NCBI GenBank assembly: GCA_017510985.1 | Contig: JAFWLR010000008.1 | Coordinates: 1-53,293, forward strand | From: Candidatus Saccharimonadota bacterium | Lineage (GTDB): Bacteria > Patescibacteriota > Saccharimonadia > Saccharimonadales > Saccharimonadaceae | Direction of reading: 5' to 3' | Length of the DNA: 53,293 nucleotides | Notes under the pieces: model-generated | The model's input: the letters and a program-made list of their open reading frames with translations, nothing else | Told to the model about the DNA's origin: nothing | Databases searched by the model: none | Part shown: positions 1 to 7,349 of the stretch, piece by piece | Layout of the letters: each line of letters begins with the position of its first letter | How positions within the stretch are numbered: position 1 is the stretch's first letter | Translations under genes and position numbers: made by a program

Positions 1-417
1 AGTAGAATAACTATAACCCCAAGTATTAGGTGTAGTAAGAGTAGATAATTTATCACTAGTGGATAAGCTAGTAAAGACATTACTGTGAACGGTATCATTA
101 ACTAGATTAGTAGTATTATGGATTAAACTATTATCTACAGTGCTAGTATCCGTATTATTACCTACAGTACTAGAAAGATTATAGCCACTTACATTATTAG
201 TAGAAACATTAACCGTTACTATATTACTATCACTCTGACTGCCTGGGGCTAGTTCGTCTATAATCAGGTCACCGGAGACCGAGACACTAATAGAAGGATT
301 AATAGTAAAGTTAATACCGGCACTACTACTATATTCTAGGGCAGAAGAGGCACCATTACATATAACAACACTTAGTAGAACTAGTGTTGATGCTAAGATG
401 ATTGTTTTTGCCTTCAT
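1..417 (-). CDS. Secreted surface protein, N-terminal part (truncated by window edge)
   Basis: The ATG at 417-415 begins a signal peptide (MKAKTIILASTLVLLSVV, then CNGASSA). A Ser/Thr/Asn-rich extracellular domain follows and runs off the window at base 1. The stretch after the signal peptide (LEYSSSAGINFTINPSIS, then VSGDLIIDELAPGS) is nearly identical to the start of the surface protein at 28090-29574, so the two are paralogues. That paralogue ends in a FISUMP domain; the matching part here lies outside the window. An AGGCGGAGG-type ribosome site lies just upstream. The gene is preceded by the structured leader at 453-616. The function is probably cell-surface attachment or a structural role, but nothing visible fixes it. 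Confidence 0.85.
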   Translation of the reverse strand, partial: MKAKTIILASTLVLLSVVICNGASSALEYSSSAGINFTINPSISVSVSGDLIIDELAPGSQSDSNIVTVNVSTNNVSGYNLSSTVGNNTDTSTVDNSLIHNTTNLVNDTVHSNVFTSLSTSDKLSTLTTPNTWGYSYST

Positions 418-452
418 ATATGCCTCCGCCTTTGTTACCTTTGATTTCCCCA

Positions 453-616
453 GCGGTGCCGACTTCGCAAAAGGCGTATACAAAATCGGCACCGCAGGTT
501 CCATAATCCAACGCGATGAAATCTCAAAGAAATCAACGACATTGACATCCTGTGGTGCCGATTCTATCGTCGATTACTTTGGATTTCGCTTTTCTAATGT
601 GCGTTGGATTATGGAA
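453..616 (-). promoter_or_regulatory. Structured leader L1 with crossed inverted repeats (candidate pseudoknot)
   Basis: Bases 484-498 pair with 549-563 (14 of 15, the odd one a possible G-U). Bases 499-514 pair perfectly with 601-616 (16 bp). The two helices interlock in the order A-B-A'-B'. A third partner, 453-462, can pair perfectly with 486-495 and competes with A'. Weaker pairing of 513-529 with 578-590 extends the B helix. The element lies just upstream of the surface gene starting at 417 and would be in its 5' leader. The same design recurs at 29614-29770 and 32017-32154. The RNA-level role is inferred. Confidence 0.7.
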
Positions 617-724
617 TTTATATATTTTCATTTTAGCATTAAATCTTTACTCACGCAAGGCCAAAATTAACTACTTTTTAATAGAGGTGAAAACGCTCAT
701 GATACAAAATTTTAAGGTGGGGAG

Positions 725-753
725 TTGACTTTTGGATTTTTTGCGCATACAAT
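725..753 (+). promoter_or_regulatory. Strong sigma-70-type promoter with no ORF behind it
   Basis: TTGACT at 725-730 and TACAAT at 748-753 are separated by exactly 17 bases. No convincing coding sequence follows before hrcA at 1123. The predicted start near 760 reads into GC-rich, hairpin-forming sequence. Confidence 0.6.
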
Positions 754-759
754 AGCGGC

Positions 760-882
760 GGGTTGGCGAAGTTTAACTCTTTTAGAGTATAGAGTCTTGG
801 TGTGGGCCCGTATGACCTTTGTCTACGCGGGGGCTTTATATGACTTATCCTAGTTATAGTCGCGGTCGGTAGCCCCCATTTT
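760..882 (+). ncRNA. Candidate structured non-coding RNA
   Basis: This stretch starts about 7 bases after the -10 box at 748-753. It ends in a hairpin with a seven-base GGGGGCT/AGCCCCC stem (834-872) followed by ATTTTATT, which could serve as a terminator. An internal short hairpin lies near 777-790. I looked for hallmarks of RNase P RNA, tmRNA, SRP RNA and 6S RNA and found none, so the class is unknown. A roughly 120-nt transcript is predicted. Confidence 0.35.
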
Positions 883-899
883 ATTAACTAATGAAATGG

Positions 900-1035
900 A
901 AAGGATACTAGTAGTGAGAAGACGTTTTGTTTTCGCACTAGTAGTGCGATTGTTTAGAAAAGAGATTACCATTCTAGTAGAATGGTAAAACTCGTCCAAC
1001 CAGATGAGTAAGTTGCTAGGGCTTACTCTTTAGTG
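900..1035. repeat. Cluster of three short hairpins, two with CTAGTAG-type loops
   Basis: Perfect small palindromic stems occur at 935-949 (CGCAC/GTGCG), 967-987 (TACCATT/AATGGTA) and 1005-1027 (GAGTAAG/CTTACTC). The first two have TAGTA or CTAGTAG in or around the loop, and a further ACTAGTAGTG copy lies at about 907. The cluster fills most of the space between the candidate ncRNA and the hrcA promoter. It may belong to a longer RNA or be a repeat cluster. No coding potential was seen. Confidence 0.4.
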
Positions 1036-1078
1036 TAATTATAGACCTAATGATTAAAATCGTCAAGGATTTTTTGGG

Positions 1079-1116
1079 TTGGCACTATTGACGTGGGAGT
1101 GCTAATTTTGTATAAT
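1079..1116 (+). promoter_or_regulatory. CIRCE operator overlapping the hrcA promoter
   Basis: TTGGCACTA (1079-1087), a 9-base spacer and GAGTGCTAA (1097-1105) match the CIRCE inverted repeat bound by HrcA. The promoter is TTGACG (1088-1093) and TATAAT (1111-1116) with a 17-base spacer, so the operator covers the -35 box. The -10 box ends six bases before the hrcA ATG, so the transcript should start at or next to the start codon. Negative autoregulation by HrcA is the expected behaviour for this family. Confidence 0.9.
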
Positions 1117-1122
1117 TAAGGT

Positions 1123-1845
1123 ATGGAAATTACGCCGAGACAGCAAGCGATTTTGTGCCAGATTATAGAGGAATATGCCGAGACAGCTTCGCCAGTGGGA
1201 AGTGTGACCTTGGCTAAACTTTTTCAAGTATCGCCAGCGACAGTGCGGGCAGAAATGGCGCGGTTGGAGATGATGGGGCTAATAGCGCAGCCACATACTT
1301 CGGCGGGACGAGTGCCAACGGATGCGGGATATAGGTACTATGTCAACCACTTGAATAGTGAAGAGGCGAATACTTCACATTTGGAACAGCGATCACTGGA
1401 GCGAGGAACGCACGCTTTGAAAGTGCGAGTAAATTCGCAATCTAGAGCAGATGCGGCAATTAGAGGAGCGGTGGATGCTTTGGTGGAATTAACCGGTAAT
1501 TTGGGTTTAGCGACAATTGGAGGGCAGCTGTATTTGTCTGGGATTGCGCGTTTGTTTACACAACCAGAATTTGGTGATACACGACGAGTGCAGGCGGTGG
1601 CTAAGTTACTAGACAATTTGGAACCGTGGCTAAGAGAAGCAGCACCGGGTGAAGCACTAAATATTTTTATTGGGCACGAGAACCCGATTGGTAAGAATTC
1701 GGAGGTGTCGTTGATAATTTCAAAGTTTCGGTCGCCGTTCTCGGATAGAAGCTATATCGGAGTGCTAGGGCCGACGCGGCAGAATTATGCTAAGGTGATG
1801 GCACTAGTAAAGCATGCGGGGCAAATGTTGGAGGAGATATTATAA
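1123..1845 (+). CDS. hrcA: Heat-inducible transcription repressor HrcA
   Basis: HrcA represses heat-shock genes by binding CIRCE sites. The N-terminal winged-helix region is clear: PRQQAILCQIIEEYAET, PVGS, then SPATVRAEMARLEMMGLIAQ and the HTSAGRVPTDAGYRYYV signature (residues 3-77). At 240 residues it is shorter than the roughly 340 of typical HrcA, so the central dimerisation insert is reduced, while the C-terminal GPTRQNYAKVMALV region is kept. The ATG fits both the N-terminus and the promoter spacing. It is followed after 9 bases by grpE, which has its own strong ribosome site. dnaK and dnaJ are not in this window, so the operon is split or incomplete compared with the classical hrcA-grpE-dnaK-dnaJ order. 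Confidence 0.95.
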   Translation: MEITPRQQAILCQIIEEYAETASPVGSVTLAKLFQVSPATVRAEMARLEMMGLIAQPHTSAGRVPTDAGYRYYVNHLNSEEANTSHLEQRSLERGTHALKVRVNSQSRADAAIRGAVDALVELTGNLGLATIGGQLYLSGIARLFTQPEFGDTRRVQAVAKLLDNLEPWLREAAPGEALNIFIGHENPIGKNSEVSLIISKFRSPFSDRSYIGVLGPTRQNYAKVMALVKHAGQMLEEIL

Positions 1846-1854
1846 AGGAGGAAA

Positions 1855-2289
1855 ATGAAAGAGAAGAAAAGAGAAGAAAAAATAGATTTGACGGAAAAAA
1901 TAAACGAACTGACAAATGATTTGCAAAGGACGCGAGCGGATTTTGAGAATTTTCGTAAGCAAGTGGATTTGCAAAAGGAAAATGAACGGAAAGTAGCGAA
2001 GTTTGCAACGGTACATAAGGTATTGCCGCTTTTAGATGACCTTGATCGGGCAATTGCAAATTATGCGGAATTAAAACCGTTAGAGAAATCTTTGGACAAA
2101 ACTTTACAAGGATTGAATTTGATAAAAGTAGAATCGGCAGAGGGGGTGGAGTTTAATCCGGACGTACATGATGCAGTAATGGTGGAGGGGGAGGGAGAAA
2201 AGGAAATAATAGCAGAGACTTTGAGGCCAGGTTATTTTTATGAAGGAGAGATATTGCGACCTGCGATGGTCAAAGTTAAGAAAATATGA
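1855..2289 (+). CDS. grpE: Nucleotide exchange factor GrpE
   Basis: GrpE releases ADP from DnaK during the chaperone cycle. The protein is small (144 residues) and lacks most of the acidic N-terminal tail. It begins with a charged coiled coil (residues 1-50, including RTRADFENFRKQ), then VLPLLDDLDRAIANY. It ends in the beta-wing domain with VEFNPDVHDAVMVEGEGEKE and the closing GYFYEGEILRPAMVKV signature. An AAAGGAGG site lies 5 bases before the ATG. It is co-transcribed with hrcA and so should be heat-inducible. Its TGA stop is part of the extended -10 box of the rplY promoter. Confidence 0.95.
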   Translation: MKEKKREEKIDLTEKINELTNDLQRTRADFENFRKQVDLQKENERKVAKFATVHKVLPLLDDLDRAIANYAELKPLEKSLDKTLQGLNLIKVESAEGVEFNPDVHDAVMVEGEGEKEIIAETLRPGYFYEGEILRPAMVKVKKI

Positions 2290-2295
2290 TATAAT
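2287..2295 (+). promoter_or_regulatory. Extended -10 promoter for rplY
   Basis: TGATATAAT at 2287-2295 is an extended -10 (TGn) box whose TGA is also the stop codon of grpE. There is no good -35 box. The predicted leader to the rplY ATG at 2325 is about 23 bases and contains GAAAGGA. Confidence 0.55.
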
Positions 2296-2324
2296 AGTGG
2301 GAGTTAGAGAAAGGATTTACAAAA

Positions 2325-3002
2325 ATGGCTGAATACAAGTTGACGCTGGATAAGCGAGAGCTGACTGGCAAAAAATTAAAAAGTTTAAGAGAGAAGGGAC
2401 TGATCCCGTCAGTGGTTTATGGTGAAAAAGAGCCAGTATTGGCGGCAAGTGACTATGTTTCAACTGAGAAAGTGTTAGAGAAAGCGGGTTATCATTCCCC
2501 AATTGATTTAGATATCGCAGGTAAAAAACAAATGGCGATCGTAAAGGATGTGCAAGTGGATCCGGTGTCACGGAAGATTATGAATGTGGAATTTCAGGCT
2601 ATTTCGGCGAAGGAAGCCGTGACGGCGACTACGCCGATTGTGATTGTGAATTTTGAAGCTTCGGAGGCATCAAAAACTTATCATTTTGCAATGACGCAGG
2701 CTTTGGAAGATATTGAGGTAAAGGCTAAGCCGGCAGATTTACCGAGCGAATTGACAATTGACGGGTCTGGTCTTGTGAACGTGGAAGATAAGTTGACTTT
2801 GGCAGATATTAAATTGCCGGAAGGGGTGGAATTAGCGGATAAAGAATTGGACCACGAGCAGGTAGTGGCTTCGTTATACGATCCAGCTGCGGAAGCAGAA
2901 AAGCGAGAGGCTGAATCGGTGACTGATGTAGCTGAAGAAGCTCCGACGGAAGAAACTACGGCTGGAGGTGAGCAAAAACCAGAAGCCGAAAAAGCCGAAT
3001 AG
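2325..3002 (+). CDS. rplY: 50S ribosomal protein L25, long (Ctc) form
   Basis: L25 binds 5S rRNA in the large subunit. The N-terminal L25 domain is residues 1-90 (LTLDKRELTGKKLKSLREKG, then IPSVVYG and DVQVDPVSRKIMNVEF). A second all-beta TL5/Ctc domain follows at about 95-190. The last 35 residues are an acidic Glu/Ala tail typical of the Ctc form. Length (225) fits that form. It has its own promoter and is closed by the hairpin at 3015-3046, so it appears monocistronic. Confidence 0.95.
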   Translation: MAEYKLTLDKRELTGKKLKSLREKGLIPSVVYGEKEPVLAASDYVSTEKVLEKAGYHSPIDLDIAGKKQMAIVKDVQVDPVSRKIMNVEFQAISAKEAVTATTPIVIVNFEASEASKTYHFAMTQALEDIEVKAKPADLPSELTIDGSGLVNVEDKLTLADIKLPEGVELADKELDHEQVVASLYDPAAEAEKREAESVTDVAEEAPTEETTAGGEQKPEAEKAE

Positions 3003-3014
3003 GATTAGTTTGAT

Positions 3015-3046
3015 AAAAATGACCCCTAAACTAGGGGTTATTTTTA
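3015..3046. terminator. Bidirectional terminator between rplY and the aldolase fusion gene
   Basis: The stem ACCCCT/AGGGGT (3022-3038) with a short AAACT loop has A-rich sequence on the left and a T run (3041-3045) on the right, so it can end both convergent genes. It overlaps the last codons of the minus-strand gene ending at 3031. Confidence 0.8.
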
Positions 3047-4875
3047 AGGGCAGAGGTGTTGGCTTGAAGGCGGTCGGTGAAAGCTTTTTGAGCTTGTGCT
3101 ATATTGGTATTGTTGCCAGCCCAGGCGTAGAGGGCTGGATCTTGTAAGGCACGAGCAAAAGAGAAGGTAATAGGCCAGTTGAAAGGACCATGCTTAATAA
3201 TCTCAGTAAGATTAGCAGTGGCTTGCTCTGGGGTTTGTCCACCACTTAAGAAGACTATGCCAGCGAGTTCTGATGGGATGTGGGTTTTTAAGACTTCGGC
3301 GGTTTTCATGCCGACTTCTTCTGGGGTGGACTGAGTGGGGTATTGTTTGCCGGCGAGAACCATATTGACTTTAAGAATGCAGGCTTTGAGGTTGACCTTT
3401 TGCCTATCAAGATGCAAGAAAAGGCAATCCAGAATGCGACCGGTGAGGTTGGCAGCAGTGTTAATATCGTAATTGCCGTCGTAAACTAGTTCCGGTTCTA
3501 CAATGGGGACGATATTGGCGGCTTGGCATTCTTTGGCGTATTCGGCGAGAATTTGGCAGTTTTTATTGACTGCAAAATCAGAGGGGGTGACGATGCGATT
3601 GTCGCTGTCGAGTTGAACGGTGAAGGCGGCACGCCATTTGGCAAAACGGATACCCATCTGATAGTATTCTTTAAGGCGATTTTCTAAACCATCTAGGCCT
3701 TTGGTGTAGGTTTCTTCGGGGTGGTTGGTGTCGGGATTGAAATGCTCTAAGCCTTGATCTACTTTGATGCCGGGGATGATACGGTGAGCGGTGAGGTAAT
3801 CGACAAATTTTTGGCCATTATCGGCGGCTTGACGGGCAGTTTCGTCAAAGAGGATTACACCATTGACATAATTGGATAGGTGGGGAGTAGTGAAGAAAAG
3901 GTTGCGGTAATCACGACGATTGTCATAAGTGTCGGGGATATTTAATTGGGCGAATTTTTTATGAATACTGCCGCCAGACTCGTCAGCAGCAAGGATGCCT
4001 TTAGGGTATAAAACGAGGTTTTTGGCTATTAATTCGGGATTTGATTTGCTGGTGTGAGTGTTGGTCATGAGTTCGTTTAATTCAGACAAAGAAAGAACAG
4101 AATTTAATTTGGCGTTTTCAATATTGAGTTTGGCAAGTTTGAGGCTGTCCTCGACGGTCTTGCCGAGTATAAAACAACCGAGAATAGTAGCGGAGGCAAT
4201 AGAATAAAGAGATAGATGTGTGAGAATATCTACGCGGTGGGCGGTAATGTGTTCGGTGATATTGAGGTAGGATAATCTAGTTTCGGATACTTTGATTAGT
4301 TTGTGATGATCGAAAGTTTGGAGCTCAGGTGCGTCTGAAAGTTCTGAAAATAAGAGGTCGGCTCTGGGGATTAGAATGTTTAAGTGAGCGTTATCAAAAT
4401 TACGAGCATAGATAACCAATTTGGTATTGGGATGTTTGTCTAAAAAGTTTAAGATATCGGCAGCGGTGTTGATAGTAATTTCGGCTGAGCGGTCAATGTA
4501 AAGATAATCAGGAGCTTCTGGAAGTGGAGTAAAGGTGGTTTTAGTAAAATCACTAGGGGCAAAGTAAGTGACTTGACCGTCGGCGACCATGATGTAGCGG
4601 TGGGCGGAGGCACTGTCATTTGGGGTATTGGTGGTGCCCGTGAAATTAAGTTGGGAACCAGAAATAGTAGCACTAAGGCCTAGTTTTTGTAAGACTTCTA
4701 GAGAGACAGCGGCACCGCCAAGACTACTAGCGCGGCTGAAGAAATGATGTTCGCTAGCGTTGAAACTGAGGTCTAGCCATTTGGTACCTGTTTTGTCGGT
4801 TTCAAAATTCTCGGTACGGGCGTCTAAATTGAGATAGACATCTTGCAAAATATTGCCCACTACTATAATGCTCAT
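3031..4875 (-). CDS. Fusion of degenerate PfkB-like sugar kinase domain and class I fructose-bisphosphate aldolase
   Basis: Residues 1 to about 270 resemble the PfkB/ribokinase fold. They carry the N-terminal VVGNILQDVYLNLD strand, a GGAAVSLEVLQKLGL motif (family GGxxxNxA) and a final helix pair ILGCFILGKTVEDSLKLAKL. The GAGD catalytic motif expected just before that helix pair is absent (LSLYSIASA stands there), so kinase activity is doubtful. Residues of about 280-600 are a class I aldolase: GILAADESGGSIHKKF, GIKVDQGLEHF, FAKWRAAF, IVPIVEPELV, the Schiff-base lysine region ACILKVNMVLAGKQ and FLSGGQ. The aldolase should interconvert fructose-1,6-bisphosphate and triose phosphates, and tpiA lies nearby. 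TATAAT lies six bases before the ATG on the minus strand, predicting a leaderless mRNA. The domain calls are firm; the role of the N-terminal domain is not. Confidence 0.88.
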   Translation of the reverse strand: MSIIVVGNILQDVYLNLDARTENFETDKTGTKWLDLSFNASEHHFFSRASSLGGAAVSLEVLQKLGLSATISGSQLNFTGTTNTPNDSASAHRYIMVADGQVTYFAPSDFTKTTFTPLPEAPDYLYIDRSAEITINTAADILNFLDKHPNTKLVIYARNFDNAHLNILIPRADLLFSELSDAPELQTFDHHKLIKVSETRLSYLNITEHITAHRVDILTHLSLYSIASATILGCFILGKTVEDSLKLAKLNIENAKLNSVLSLSELNELMTNTHTSKSNPELIAKNLVLYPKGILAADESGGSIHKKFAQLNIPDTYDNRRDYRNLFFTTPHLSNYVNGVILFDETARQAADNGQKFVDYLTAHRIIPGIKVDQGLEHFNPDTNHPEETYTKGLDGLENRLKEYYQMGIRFAKWRAAFTVQLDSDNRIVTPSDFAVNKNCQILAEYAKECQAANIVPIVEPELVYDGNYDINTAANLTGRILDCLFLHLDRQKVNLKACILKVNMVLAGKQYPTQSTPEEVGMKTAEVLKTHIPSELAGIVFLSGGQTPEQATANLTEIIKHGPFNWPITFSFARALQDPALYAWAGNNTNIAQAQKAFTDRLQANTSALKNNP

Positions 4876-4903
4876 GGTTTAATTATAACATGATGGGATT
4901 TAA

Positions 4904-5731
4904 TTACAAGATGCCGAGGATGCCGCGGAGGGCGTAGGCGGTGTCTTCGTGATTCCTAACAGTGATAGTATCGATACCCATTTGAACGACAGGATAATCG
5001 TTGCCGCCAGGCTGAGTCATGTCGCCGAAATAGAGAATATCCTTTTTCTTAACGAGGAGCTCGTCTAGCATGTGAGTCATGCCAAATTCTTTGTTCATGC
5101 CAGGAGTGATGGCGTTAATAGAGGTAGTGCCGCCTATTTCATAGTCAAATTCGGGGGCTAGCTCTTTGCAGCGAGCGACGATTTTTTTGCGTTTTTGACA
5201 ATCTGGGTCCCAGGCGTACTTTTCTTCGGTACCAGCTTTCTGGCCGAGAGCGGAGAAAGTGACTTGAGAGAGGCGGTTTTCGATGATTTCGTCACCGGGT
5301 TTAAGTTTGGTTTCTTCCCAGTAACCGAGTTCTTTGGCGGCTTTTTCGATAGTTTCAGTGATTTTGGTGACTTGCTCGGCTTTTAAGGGGTGATTATAAA
5401 CTTGTTGCCAGTGATTGCGGGAATAGGGGATATTAGGCTTAACGACGCTAACTTCAATGGGGCCGAGTTTTTTGCCAGAGGGGAGGTAACGGTAATATTG
5501 GGTGCCCTGAGCGACAAAGAGATGAAGGTGAGTGAGTTGAGTGGCAACGACACCACGTTTTAGCATAGGGTCAACAATCTGAATGAGGAATTGATCAAAT
5601 TTTTGCCCAGAAATGGGACAGACTTCAAAATGGTCTAAACACCGAATGAGCAAATCAGCAATTTCGTCGGTGATAGGGGTTTTGGCGACATTTAAAGTTT
5701 GGTCTATATCAAATGCTAAAACTTTTTTCAT
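4904..5731 (-). CDS. HAD-superfamily phosphatase/phosphomannomutase-like protein
   Basis: The N-terminal LAFDIDQTLN supplies the two aspartates of HAD motif I. The C-terminal YFGDMTQPGGNDYPV closely matches motif IV of eukaryotic-type phosphomannomutases (GDKTxPGGND). The 275-residue length fits the HAD-IIB/PMM family. A PISGQKFDQ segment matches the family motif II area. It could interconvert mannose or glucose 6- and 1-phosphates for envelope sugars, or act as a sugar phosphatase; sequence alone does not decide. The gene is divergent from tpiA and shares its palindromic promoter. Its own TATAAT ends six bases before the ATG. Confidence 0.8.
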   Translation of the reverse strand: MKKVLAFDIDQTLNVAKTPITDEIADLLIRCLDHFEVCPISGQKFDQFLIQIVDPMLKRGVVATQLTHLHLFVAQGTQYYRYLPSGKKLGPIEVSVVKPNIPYSRNHWQQVYNHPLKAEQVTKITETIEKAAKELGYWEETKLKPGDEIIENRLSQVTFSALGQKAGTEEKYAWDPDCQKRKKIVARCKELAPEFDYEIGGTTSINAITPGMNKEFGMTHMLDELLVKKKDILYFGDMTQPGGNDYPVVQMGIDTITVRNHEDTAYALRGILGIL

Positions 5732-5737
5732 ATTTTA

Positions 5738-5755
5738 ATTATATCATGATATAAT
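5738..5755. promoter_or_regulatory. Palindromic divergent promoter of PMM-like gene and tpiA
   Basis: The 18-base sequence is a perfect palindrome that contains an extended -10 box (TGATATAAT) on each strand. Six bases separate each TATAAT from the start codon it faces: ATG at 5762 on plus and ATG at 5731 on minus. Both genes should therefore be transcribed divergently as leaderless mRNAs from overlapping promoters. Confidence 0.75.
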
Positions 5756-5761
5756 AAATTC

Positions 5762-6532
5762 ATGAAAACTTACATTGTGGGCAATTGGAAGCTGAATTTT
5801 ACAGTGGGGGAGGCTTCGATCTATCTTCATAAATTACTCAAGAAAATGCCGAATTATCGGGATGTAGAAGTGGTGGTGGCGCCATCTACGATTGCCTTAC
5901 AACCGTTGTCTTTGCAAGTGGATCGACATAAAATGAAACTCTCGGCACAAGATGCGTTTTATCGAGATTATGGGGCTTTTACAGGTGAAACTTCTTTTTC
6001 GCAGCTAAGGGGGATTGTGGATTTCTGTATTGTGGGACATTCGGAACGGCGGTATATTTTTGGTGAAAATGATAAAATGGTGGCCAAGAAAGTAGCGGCG
6101 GCGATTAGACACAAGATTACGCCTATTTTGTGTATTGGGGAAACAGAGAGTGAGCGAGCGTTTGGTGAGACGGCAGATGTGATAAGGGATCAGCTAATTG
6201 GGGGGTTGTCAGAGGTGGCGGACGACGATTTTGATAATGTGATTATAGCTTATGAGCCGGTGTGGGCGATTTCTTCAACTAAAGCGGCAAAGTTAGCTAC
6301 GCCAGACGAAATTGCCGAGGTAGTGGAATTAATCAGACAGACTTTAGCGGATACATATGGGGCGGAATTAGCGGAAAAGGTGCCAGTATTATTTGGTGGT
6401 AGCGTGAATAAAGCTAATGCCGGAGCTTATTTAACAGTGCCGGGGGTAAATGGATTATTAATTGGGGGTGCTAGTTTGATTTTGGACGAATTTGTTGATA
6501 TACTAGAGGTAGCTAAGAGAGTGCGACAATGA
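5762..6532 (+). CDS. tpiA: Triosephosphate isomerase
   Basis: This enzyme interconverts dihydroxyacetone phosphate and glyceraldehyde 3-phosphate. The catalytic lysine is in VGNWKLN (about residue 10), the catalytic histidine in IVGHSERR (about 94) and the glutamate in IIAYEPVWAI (about 166). The phosphate-binding loops LFGGSVNKANA and GLLIGGASL are intact. Length (256) is normal. Together with the aldolase fusion it forms a lower-glycolysis cluster. The final TGA overlaps the start of the next gene (ATGA), so the two are probably translationally coupled. Confidence 0.97.
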   Translation: MKTYIVGNWKLNFTVGEASIYLHKLLKKMPNYRDVEVVVAPSTIALQPLSLQVDRHKMKLSAQDAFYRDYGAFTGETSFSQLRGIVDFCIVGHSERRYIFGENDKMVAKKVAAAIRHKITPILCIGETESERAFGETADVIRDQLIGGLSEVADDDFDNVIIAYEPVWAISSTKAAKLATPDEIAEVVELIRQTLADTYGAELAEKVPVLFGGSVNKANAGAYLTVPGVNGLLIGGASLILDEFVDILEVAKRVRQ

Positions 6533-7272
6533 GAAAATACATGGATTTTGTGCCGGCAGAGCCGGTGGGATTGGTGAAAACTCAGACCGCTAGAGCCAAG
6601 AAGGCGGCACGGATTATGCCGAGTGATGGGGCGGTGAGGCAGAAATATCCCAAGATGCGAGCGACTGAAATAGTGCGTAGTACAGAGGATATGAAACGTG
6701 TAGATAGGAAAGTGATGCGTCAGTTACCAAGGGCAGAAAAGGCGCTAGAGATAAAGAGGCCGGTAGAAACGAAGAAACCGGTGGCGTTTACGGATGAAAG
6801 AAATTTGAAGTTGGGGGCGATTGAGGATTTGAACCCGAAATTTGTAAAAACAGATGTACCAAAGCGGCCTTTGTCTAGTGGAACAGGGGCGCGAAGGACT
6901 AGGGGCGGAGTTAAGACTGGGGTGGCAGCAGTAAAAGCGCAGCCGGTGGGGATGCGAGCAAAAAATGCGAATAAGGGACTTTTACCAGGTATGAAACCGG
7001 TGGAAAAGTCGGTGGAAAACTCTAGCACCAAGGGAGTATATCAGCCGCCAAAATCCCCGTTTATAAATCAGAAAAAAGTAGTCAAGCGACCGCTATCAAA
7101 GAATGTATATGCTAAGAAGATAGAGGCACCAAAAGAGGAACCAAAGGGGCCGGTGACGATTATTTCTAAGCCGGAAAAACAGGCGCATGTGGGGATGGTG
7201 GTGACGATTATTTTGACGATAATATTGGGGGCGGCAGCGGGGACGGTAGCGTTTTTGCTTTTGCCGAAATAA
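6529..7272 (+). CDS. Basic, disordered protein with C-terminal membrane anchor
   Basis: I do not recognise this 247-residue protein. It is rich in Lys, Arg, Pro and Val with no obvious globular domain for its first 220 residues. It ends in one hydrophobic helix (VVTIILTIILGAAAGTVAFL) followed only by LPK, which gives a tail-anchored topology with the basic part in the cytoplasm. It starts inside the tpiA stop codon (ATGA) and is co-transcribed with it. The basic tail could bind nucleic acid or phospholipid at the membrane, but no motif proves this. Confidence 0.7.
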   Translation: MRKYMDFVPAEPVGLVKTQTARAKKAARIMPSDGAVRQKYPKMRATEIVRSTEDMKRVDRKVMRQLPRAEKALEIKRPVETKKPVAFTDERNLKLGAIEDLNPKFVKTDVPKRPLSSGTGARRTRGGVKTGVAAVKAQPVGMRAKNANKGLLPGMKPVEKSVENSSTKGVYQPPKSPFINQKKVVKRPLSKNVYAKKIEAPKEEPKGPVTIISKPEKQAHVGMVVTIILTIILGAAAGTVAFLLLPK

Positions 7273-7349
7273 AGTTGTAGGATTGGCGAGATTTTGTAAT
7301 TGGAATTTTGGGGTGGGATGTGATATAATGATAGAGGGGTGAATTTTAC

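Noticed and set aside
398-670. 90-residue plus-strand ORF
   Set aside because: It lies across the surface gene start and leader L1, has no ribosome site, and is explained by the inverted repeats.
760-882. RNase P RNA, tmRNA, SRP RNA or 6S RNA
   Set aside because: None of the conserved sequence motifs of these RNAs could be found by eye.
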